From Pedobacter suwonensis (GTDB lineage: Bacteria; Bacteroidota; Bacteroidia; Sphingobacteriales; Sphingobacteriaceae), in the NCBI RefSeq assembly GCF_900111825.1, contig NZ_FOJM01000002.1, forward strand, positions 394,142 to 458,141: a stretch of 64,000 bases of DNA, given 5' to 3'. The notes below the pieces were generated by a model. It worked only from the letters and a program-made list of their open reading frames with translations. It was not told the origin of the DNA and did no database searches. Shown piece by piece: positions 26,646 through 33,448 of the stretch; the first letter of the stretch is position 1; every line of letters begins with the position of its first letter. The translations under genes and the position numbers were made by a program.

Positions 26646-26792
26646 TCAGTTAAAAAATAAGGCCGTTGTCAAAAATGATAACGGCCTTATTTCTATAAAC
26701 GGCATCACGCCATGTTCAGCAAAGGAATAATACTTATAAAGGGCAACGATCAAATGGTCGAGAATTTCGATGCCCAGGATTTTTCCCCCCTC
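26646..26792 (-). pseudogene. radC-like C-terminal fragment 2
   Basis: A second scrap on the same strand reads GGKILGIEILDHLIVALYKY then YSFAEHGVMP, matching the last 30 residues of RadC proteins, then an unrelated tail through the terminator hairpin to a TGA at 26646-26648. It lies directly beside fragment 1, so two different radC copies have collapsed here. Confidence 0.6.
26655..26692. terminator. Strong bidirectional terminator hairpin
   Basis: AAATAAGGCCGTT (26655-26667) pairs perfectly with AACGGCCTTATTT (26680-26692). A-run before and T-rich end after suit termination on both strands. It lies within the tail of the second radC scrap. Confidence 0.75.
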
Positions 26793-27240
26793 CTGATTTT
26801 TTTTTGGTTAGCATTCCGCCTTGGTAAATTCTGGATTTGCCCTGAAACGTTTCTGGAGTTACATGCCTTAATATCATAACGATCAATAAAACATGATAAA
26901 AAATTTAAACTCAAGGCATATGAAAACTGTATTCCCTCCTTACTAGCATTGACATTCTCAACATCAGCAGTATCATTAAAATTGCAACAACGTAAAAAGA
27001 TAACATAGAAACTGACCATCGTTTGGCGAAACTGACCGGTATTAGTTACCCAGATAAAAAATGTTGTACATTATATTCATCTGACGGTAACCAGAACGAG
27101 CAAGATGTAGTCTCAAACTGTATTTCCCGACCACTCTCTTAACCACTTTCCGATGTTAGTTCTCCACCAAAAACACAATCTTTTCCACATTATGTAATTT
27201 ACTAACAATTTTAGCTTTATGTTTGTTGTTAAATTTTAAT
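26793..27240. other. Region upstream of imuA without a gene
   Basis: The frame at 26750-27019 minus is not protein-like. Two copies of GAAACTGACC 15 bp apart near 27010-27045 might be a mobile-element end, but I cannot confirm it. The rest is AT-rich promoter-type sequence. Confidence 0.35.
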
Positions 27241-27259
27241 ATACTAAAAATAATAGTAT
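27241..27259. promoter_or_regulatory. Palindrome ATACTA-N7-TAGTAT before imuA, candidate damage-response operator
   Basis: A perfect 6-bp dyad with 7-bp spacer ends 15 bp before the imuA start. Mutasome operons are usually LexA-controlled, so this is the natural candidate operator, though no Bacteroidota LexA consensus is being matched here, only symmetry and position. Confidence 0.5.
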
Positions 27260-27274
27260 AAAAATTTATTGACC

Positions 27275-28012
27275 ATGGATGCTAAAAGAGAGTTGTTTCA
27301 AAAATTGCAACAGGATATCCTGTTGTGGCAGGGCTTTAAGCCCCTGGCCGCTGGCAAGGCTGAACGTATCGGTCTTGGAGAGATAGAAGATTCTTTTCCC
27401 GGCAGCGTATTTCCCAAGAAAGCGATCCATGAATTCATTACCGTACAGCCGGAGCAGTCAGCGGCAAGCGACGGTTTTATTGCCGGGCTTCTTGCCGTGC
27501 TGATGGAAAATGGTGCCGCCTGCGTGTGGGCCAGTACGTCTCGCCGGTTGTTTCCAGCTTCACTCAGCCTTTTCAACGTAGCGCCCGAGCGCATCATTTT
27601 TATGGATGTAAAAACAGAGAAGGATGTCTTATGGATCACGGAAGAAGCATTAAAATGTGAAGGGCTTGCCGCAGTAGTGGCTGAGGTCAGCAACCTGAGC
27701 CTTATCGAATCACGCAGGTTGCAGCTAGCGGTAGAATCCAGTGGCGTCACCGGTTTTATCCTTCGGAAAGACGGAAACAAAACAGCGAGCACAGTCGCTA
27801 CCGCAAGGTGGAGGATCAGTCCCCTGCCATCCCATACCGAAGAGGGAATGCCCGGCCTTGGCTTTCCCCGCTGGCAGGTAGAACTGCTAAAAGTCCGCAA
27901 CGGCAAGCCAGGAAGTTTTATACTGGAGTGGGCGGGCGAAAAATTCAAAGAAGTCAAAAAAGCCAAAACACCAAACATTTGGTCTGAAGCGGAGGGCAGA
28001 CAGATTGGATAG
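27275..28012 (+). CDS. imuA: ImuA-type mutasome accessory protein
   Basis: The 245-residue protein has the RecA-like fold of ImuA: N-terminal helix (ELFQKLQQDILLWQGF), the FPKKAIHEFI segment, central strand GLAAVVAEV, and SRRLQLAVESSGVTGFILR. ImuA links RecA filaments to the translesion polymerases. The start is the ATG at 27275, just after the upstream palindrome. It is followed 5 bp later by imuB and then dnaE2, the standard order of this SOS-inducible cassette, which replaces polymerase V in many bacteria. Confidence 0.9.
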   Translation: MDAKRELFQKLQQDILLWQGFKPLAAGKAERIGLGEIEDSFPGSVFPKKAIHEFITVQPEQSAASDGFIAGLLAVLMENGAACVWASTSRRLFPASLSLFNVAPERIIFMDVKTEKDVLWITEEALKCEGLAAVVAEVSNLSLIESRRLQLAVESSGVTGFILRKDGNKTASTVATARWRISPLPSHTEEGMPGLGFPRWQVELLKVRNGKPGSFILEWAGEKFKEVKKAKTPNIWSEAEGRQIG

Positions 28013-28017
28013 ATACC

Positions 28018-29526
28018 ATGCAAAGGCGTTTTGTTTCCATATGGTTCCGACAGCTCCTGGCTGACTGGCAGCTTATCCGCAGGCCCGAACTAAAGGACGT
28101 GCCCTTTGTTTTCGCAGCACCAGATCATGGTCGCATGATCATCACCGCCGTTAGCCCCATAGCCAGCAGTTTTGGAGTAGAAACAGGCATGCGTGCGGCC
28201 GATGCCAAAGCCATTTGCCCCGGGCTGGAAGTACTGGATGATAAACCGGGGCGACCTAAAAACCTGCTCAAAGGACTTGGGGAATGGTGCGTGCGCTACT
28301 CCCCGGTAGTAGCCATAGATGAATTCGGGATGGACGGACTTATGCTCGATGTTTCCGGATGCACTCATCTGTGGGGTGGAGAACGTGGCTATCTGAAAGA
28401 AATTGTTTCCAGGCTGAAAAGCAAAGGCTATACCGTGCGCCTCGCCATTGCAGATACCCCCGGCTCCGCATGGGCGGTCTCCCATTACGGCAGGGTTACA
28501 CCGCTTATCCCGACCGGCGGGCAGGTCGATGCCCTGCTGGACCTGGTTCCCGATGCCCTGCGATTGAGGGAACCCGTGCTGGGAAAATTGCGCAAACTGG
28601 GTTTTTACCAGATCAAAAGTTTTATCGGCATGCCAAGGTCGGTACTGCGCAGAAGGTTCGGTGAGGATTTTCTGCTCCGCCTGGCGCAGGCCATAGGCAC
28701 AGAAAACGAAGTGCTCGTTCCCCTTCAGGTGCCTGTGGCCTTCAGTGAAAGACTGGCCTGCCTTGAACCCATCAAAACCCGGAATGGAATAGAAACCGCC
28801 ATCCATAAACTGCTGGAAAACCTGTGCAACAGATTGCAGGCTGAAGGAAAAGGCTTGCGTACAGGTGTACTTACCTGCTACCGGATCGATGGAAAAGTGG
28901 TTAAGGTAAATATCGGCACAAGCGGGGCTACGCATCACATCAGCCATTTGTTCAAGCTTTTTCAACTGAAAATCGACCAGATTAGACCGGCGCTTGGCAT
29001 AGAGCTCTTTGTTTTGGATGCTCCCAAGGTGGATGAGGTAGCAGTGCCACAGGAAGAAATGTGGACTTCAACCCCCGGACTTGATGATAAAAGCGTGATC
29101 CGTCTTTTGGACCGGGTAGCTGGAAAAGTAGGTTTTCAGGTGATCCACCGCTACCTGCCGGCAACCCGATACTGGCCGGAGAGATCGGTGCAAAGGACCG
29201 TTTCAGTCACCGAAAAAGCAGTTACCACCTGGCGCGTCACTCAGCCCAGGCCTACCGAGCTGCTCAAAACACCTGTACCCATTGAGGTAATGGCGATCAT
29301 CCCCGATCACCCCCCAAAGTTTTTCATCTACAAAGGAATGCGGCACACAGTGACTAAAGCAGACGGACCTGAGCGCATCGAACGCGAATGGTGGCTGGAC
29401 CAGGGCGAGCACCGGGATTATTACCAGGTGGAGGACGAGCAGGGCGGCCGATACTGGCTTTTCCGTTCAGGGCACTACGGCGGGGAACAAAAGTACAAAT
29501 GGTTTATACATGGTTTTTTTGCATAG
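28018..29526 (+). CDS. imuB: ImuB, Y-family polymerase-like adaptor
   Basis: The 502-residue protein has the Y-family palm, finger and little-finger layout (MQRRFVSIWFRQLLADWQLI; AIDEFGMDGLMLDVSGCTHL). The first palm Asp found in DinB/UmuC is missing (FVSIWF), consistent with ImuB being catalytically dead and serving as the scaffold that connects ImuA, DnaE2 and the sliding clamp. The last 80 residues form the unique C-terminal part, with ERIEREWWLDQGEHRDYYQV. It ends 5 bp before the dnaE2 start, so the cassette is translationally tight. Confidence 0.9.
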   Translation: MQRRFVSIWFRQLLADWQLIRRPELKDVPFVFAAPDHGRMIITAVSPIASSFGVETGMRAADAKAICPGLEVLDDKPGRPKNLLKGLGEWCVRYSPVVAIDEFGMDGLMLDVSGCTHLWGGERGYLKEIVSRLKSKGYTVRLAIADTPGSAWAVSHYGRVTPLIPTGGQVDALLDLVPDALRLREPVLGKLRKLGFYQIKSFIGMPRSVLRRRFGEDFLLRLAQAIGTENEVLVPLQVPVAFSERLACLEPIKTRNGIETAIHKLLENLCNRLQAEGKGLRTGVLTCYRIDGKVVKVNIGTSGATHHISHLFKLFQLKIDQIRPALGIELFVLDAPKVDEVAVPQEEMWTSTPGLDDKSVIRLLDRVAGKVGFQVIHRYLPATRYWPERSVQRTVSVTEKAVTTWRVTQPRPTELLKTPVPIEVMAIIPDHPPKFFIYKGMRHTVTKADGPERIEREWWLDQGEHRDYYQVEDEQGGRYWLFRSGHYGGEQKYKWFIHGFFA

Positions 29527-29531
29527 CGAAG

Positions 29532-32500
29532 ATGGATATGGGATACAGCGAATTACAGGTTACATCAAATTTCAGTTTTCTGCGTGGCGCCTCGCATGCC
29601 CACGAACTGGTAGAACAGGCCGAGATTTTCGGCTATAAGAAAATAGCCATTACCGACAGAAACACACTGGCCGGGATCGTACGGGCACATGCCGCATGCA
29701 GGGAGAAAAACGTGAAGCTGATTCCGGCCTGCAGGCTGGATCTATTGGACGGACCAAGCTTACTGGCCTATCCTACCGATAAGGAAGCCTATGGCAGGTT
29801 ATCGGCGCTGCTCACCCTGGGCAATATGCGTGCAGAAAAAGGATCCTGCCATATCTCCCGCGCCGATGTATACGACCATGGCAAAGGCATGATCTTTACA
29901 GTAGTGATGCCCGGCGAGCTCAACCGCAGGTTTGAATACGAACCAGGGTTTGTCACGGCACTGGCAGAATACCGAGAAGCCCTGGGCGGCCAATTGTATC
30001 TTGCCGCTACAAGGTCGTACATGGGAAATGATGATAAATTGATTTTCCGCACCTCGCAGCTTTCCAGGACTTATGGGATCCCCGTGGTGGCAACGGGCGA
30101 TATCCATTACCACACCCCTTCGCGGAGGGAACTGCAGGATGTACTGACCTGCGTTCGGGAGAAATGCACCATCCAGGAAGCCGGATTCCGCCTGCACCAG
30201 AATGCAGAGCGCTATATGAAAGAGGTGGCGGAGATGGAGCGTTTGTTCAGGAAATATCCCAGTGCCATTGAAAATACGATGGTGATCGCCGAGTCCTGCA
30301 ATTTTTCACTGGATGAGCTCAGATATGTTTACCCGGAGGAAATCAATAAAAGCGGCCGCTCACCGCTGGAAGAACTGGAATACCTTACCTGGAAAGGCGC
30401 ACATGAATTTTACGGTGAAACCATCCCCGATAAAGTGGTTAAGATGATCAACCATGAAATGGAATTTGTGAAGCAGATGGACTATGCCAACTATTTTCTT
30501 TTTGTGGAAGATATCGTAAGTGAGGCAAGATCACGCGGAATCCTTTGCCAGGGCCGGGGTTCGGCAGCCAATTCGGCAATCTGTTTTGTCCTGGGGATCA
30601 CATCGGTAAATCCGATGAAGTTTGACCTGCTTTTCGAGCGTTTTATTTCGCCGGCCAGAAACGAGCCACCTGATATTGATGTGGATTTTGAACATGAGCG
30701 AAGGGAAGAAATCATTCAGTACATCTACGACAAATACGGGCGTGACCGGGCCGCAATCGTAGCTACGGTTACCCAGCAACACCAAAAGGGCGCCATACGT
30801 GATGTAGGCAAGGCCATGGGACTTTCCGTAGACACTATTAACCGGCTGTCCGGTTCCATATGGGAGTTTACGGATGAATGGTTCGAGGGAAAGCGGCTTA
30901 CAGAGCAAGGCCTGAATCCAAATGACCCGCTCCTTAAAAAAACACTCGAGCTCACTTCCCAGATGATGGGCTTTCCGCGGCAGTTGGGCCAGCATACCGG
31001 GGGATTTGTAGTGACACAGGGGAAGCTTACCGACCTATGCCCTATCCTGAATGCCCGAATGGAGGACCGCACCAATATCGAATGGAATAAAGATGATATT
31101 GACGCGCTCGGTTTTTTAAAGGTAGATGTGCTGGCGCTCGGTATGCTTACCTGCATCAGAAAAGCTTTTGACCTCTGTCGTGATCATTACGGCGTACAAT
31201 ATACACTGGCCAACATCCCACAGGATGACCCGGAGGTTTATGACATGATCTGCCTGGCCGATACCCTGGGCGTCTTCCAGATCGAGAGCAGGGCGCAGAT
31301 GTCCATGCTGCCCCGACTAAAGCCCAGGGAGTTTTACGATCTGGTGATCGAGGTAGCTATTGTAAGGCCCGGGCCCATACAGGGAGATATGGTCCATCCT
31401 TATTTACGCAGAAGAAATGGCGAAGAGCCCATAGTCTATCCTTCGCCCGAACTTGAAGAAATCTTGGGACGTACGCTTGGCGTACCGCTTTTTCAGGAAC
31501 AGGCGATGAAGATAGCAATCGTTGCGGCAGGCTTTACTCCGGCCGAGGCAGATGGACTGCGCAGAAGTATGGCAACATTCAAGTTCAAGGGCCTGGTCAA
31601 CCAGTATGAGCAAAAACTCATTGATGGTATGATCGCCAGAGGTTATAGCCTGGAATTTGCCAAGCGGATATTCAGGCAGCTGGAGGGATTTGGCAGCTAT
31701 GGCTTTCCGGAATCCCATGCGGCAAGTTTTGCGCTTTTGGTCTATGTATCGTGTTGGCTGAAGCATTATTATCCGGATGCTTTTGCTGCAGCACTGCTCA
31801 ACAGTATGCCGATGGGATTTTACCAGCCGGCGCAGATCGTTATCGATGCGCAGAAACACGCGGTTGAAGTACGCGAAGTGGATGTTAACCATTCGCTCTG
31901 GGACAACAGGCTCGAAGAAAAATCAGGGAGATACTTTGCGCTGCGTCTGGGATTCCGGCAGATCAGCGGAATAAGGACCGATGAAATGGAGATTTTGATT
32001 AAGGGAAGAGCCGGTGGATATACCCGTATTACCGAACTCCGAGATGCGGGCGTATCGATAGCGGCGCTCGAAAGACTGGCCGATGCAGATGCGTTCAGGT
32101 CAATGGGAATGGACCGCCGCAAGGCACTTTGGGAAGTTTCCGCGCTACAGGATATGCCAGTGGAACTCTTTAAGGGACAGGCATCTGAAAGTGTACTGGA
32201 AACACAGGTGGAGCTACCGCTTATGGGAAAGGGCGAACATGTGGTGCAGGATTATGCAACAGTTGGTTTATCGCTGAAAGCTCATCCGGTAAGCTTTGTC
32301 CGTCCGCAGCTGGACATGCTGAACATCCGGACATGCCACCACATCAACCATGATTCAACCGATGGGCAATTAGTCAAAGTAGCCGGATTGGTACTCGTGC
32401 GCCAGCGTCCGGGAACTGCGGGCGGGGTTTGTTTTATTACCATTGAAGATGAAACAGGGTATTCCAATCTTGTGGTTTTTGAAAAGCTGTTTGAAACCTA

Positions 32501-32777
32501 CAGGAAGGAAATACTGCACGCCAGGCTGCTGATGGTAGAAGGCCGTCTGCAGCGCGAGGGACAGGTGGTGCATGTAATTGTGAGCAAGTGTTTTGATTTT
32601 ACCAAGATGCTGGGCAAACTGGTGCAACGCGAAGTCGATGACCTGCCCGTGTTGACACTTGCGCGGGGTGATGAAAAGACCGCGCCCTATCCTTCTCAGA
32701 ATAAAGCGAGCCAGGTACGGGAGAATGCCAATGAAAAAACCAAAACTGCTTTCCATGGCGGGAGGAACTTCAAATAG
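29532..32777 (+). CDS. dnaE2: DnaE2 error-prone DNA polymerase III alpha subunit
   Basis: Of several in-frame starts I choose ATG 29532, just after imuB; earlier ones lie inside imuB. The protein of 1081 residues has an N-terminal PHP domain (YSELQVTSNFSFLRGASHAH), then the C-family polymerase core with GRGSAANSAICFVLG (about 341) and the catalytic acids in PDIDVDFEHE (381, 383, 385), a helix-hairpin-helix, and a C-terminal OB fold (VKVAGLVLVRQRPGTAGGV). In the PHP domain the metal-binding His positions are replaced (Q and T where H-x-H is usual, TDR for TDH), so proofreading is unlikely. It performs mutagenic lesion bypass. Confidence 0.95.
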   Translation: MDMGYSELQVTSNFSFLRGASHAHELVEQAEIFGYKKIAITDRNTLAGIVRAHAACREKNVKLIPACRLDLLDGPSLLAYPTDKEAYGRLSALLTLGNMRAEKGSCHISRADVYDHGKGMIFTVVMPGELNRRFEYEPGFVTALAEYREALGGQLYLAATRSYMGNDDKLIFRTSQLSRTYGIPVVATGDIHYHTPSRRELQDVLTCVREKCTIQEAGFRLHQNAERYMKEVAEMERLFRKYPSAIENTMVIAESCNFSLDELRYVYPEEINKSGRSPLEELEYLTWKGAHEFYGETIPDKVVKMINHEMEFVKQMDYANYFLFVEDIVSEARSRGILCQGRGSAANSAICFVLGITSVNPMKFDLLFERFISPARNEPPDIDVDFEHERREEIIQYIYDKYGRDRAAIVATVTQQHQKGAIRDVGKAMGLSVDTINRLSGSIWEFTDEWFEGKRLTEQGLNPNDPLLKKTLELTSQMMGFPRQLGQHTGGFVVTQGKLTDLCPILNARMEDRTNIEWNKDDIDALGFLKVDVLALGMLTCIRKAFDLCRDHYGVQYTLANIPQDDPEVYDMICLADTLGVFQIESRAQMSMLPRLKPREFYDLVIEVAIVRPGPIQGDMVHPYLRRRNGEEPIVYPSPELEEILGRTLGVPLFQEQAMKIAIVAAGFTPAEADGLRRSMATFKFKGLVNQYEQKLIDGMIARGYSLEFAKRIFRQLEGFGSYGFPESHAASFALLVYVSCWLKHYYPDAFAAALLNSMPMGFYQPAQIVIDAQKHAVEVREVDVNHSLWDNRLEEKSGRYFALRLGFRQISGIRTDEMEILIKGRAGGYTRITELRDAGVSIAALERLADADAFRSMGMDRRKALWEVSALQDMPVELFKGQASESVLETQVELPLMGKGEHVVQDYATVGLSLKAHPVSFVRPQLDMLNIRTCHHINHDSTDGQLVKVAGLVLVRQRPGTAGGVCFITIEDETGYSNLVVFEKLFETYRKEILHARLLMVEGRLQREGQVVHVIVSKCFDFTKMLGKLVQREVDDLPVLTLARGDEKTAPYPSQNKASQVRENANEKTKTAFHGGRNFK

Positions 32778-32778
32778 C

Positions 32779-33402
32779 TCAGTTTATGCCAACAATAACA
32801 AAGTAAGGGTCGTTTTCTTTTTTAACCATCAGATCAAGATGTTCTTCAAAGGTGACCAGGTTTAATATCTCGTCTTTTAAAAAAGTGGTGAATATTTCCA
32901 TATCAGTATCCGTCTTGAGGTTGACTTCCAGCGTTTCGCTGGTTTTCCAAACGGTGGATAGTATCTCCGGGTAAGTGCCCATGAGCAAACTGGGAAAACC
33001 TTTTCTTGAAAAGGCCTCCGATAAATGAATGGCAATCTCCCGCATGTAAGGCTCAAGTTCCTGGTCTCCCGTCTGCCACTGCATGCCTTTTTGTTCATCC
33101 TGCCACATGGTTCCCGCATATTTGCCGTCCAGTTGCACACTGTAGCAATCGCCTGCCTGTTCTACTATCGCGGAAATGCTACCTACATCGGCAGCCATCT
33201 CGAATACATATCTTTCCATGTTTAAATCTTTTATCCCGGGTTGCTGTGGTTTACCTGCCGGGCCTTGAGCATCATTGCGTTTGCGAAAATAAAAGAACGC
33301 GGCCAGCGCAAATCCTGCAAGGGTACCAAGAACCAAAGCTTTGGTACCAGTCTCCATCTGTTTCTCTGTTAAAGCTCCCATCAGTTTTTTCTTCATTAAC
33401 AT
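32779..33402 (-). CDS. Membrane-anchored hypothetical protein
   Basis: The 207-residue product has one membrane span near the N-terminus (TKALVLGTLAGFALAAFFYF), followed by a linker QGPAGKPQQPG and a soluble domain (ISAIVEQAGDCYSVQLDGKY, YAGTMWQDEQKGMQWQTGDQ) ending VKKENDPYFVIVGIN. It converges with dnaE2, with a 1-bp gap between stops. Downstream of the ligD fusion on the same strand, it might be read with it. I do not know the family. Confidence 0.6.
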   Translation of the reverse strand: MLMKKKLMGALTEKQMETGTKALVLGTLAGFALAAFFYFRKRNDAQGPAGKPQQPGIKDLNMERYVFEMAADVGSISAIVEQAGDCYSVQLDGKYAGTMWQDEQKGMQWQTGDQELEPYMREIAIHLSEAFSRKGFPSLLMGTYPEILSTVWKTSETLEVNLKTDTDMEIFTTFLKDEILNLVTFEEHLDLMVKKENDPYFVIVGIN

Positions 33403-33448
33403 TGTTTAGGGAAATTAAGTTTTAACTATCGGGCATGGCGGACATGGA

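Noticed and set aside
27298..28023. Minus-strand frame of 241 codons under imuA
   Set aside because: Opposite-strand shadow of imuA with Ser/Leu/Arg-rich composition and no domain.
28090..28965. Long minus-strand frame of 291 codons under imuB
   Set aside because: Lies wholly inside imuB on the opposite strand, has no family features; a shadow of GC-rich codon use.
29388..29531. Extended N-terminus of dnaE2
   Set aside because: These 48 codons lie inside imuB and have no DnaE2 homology; the start is at 29532 or 29538.
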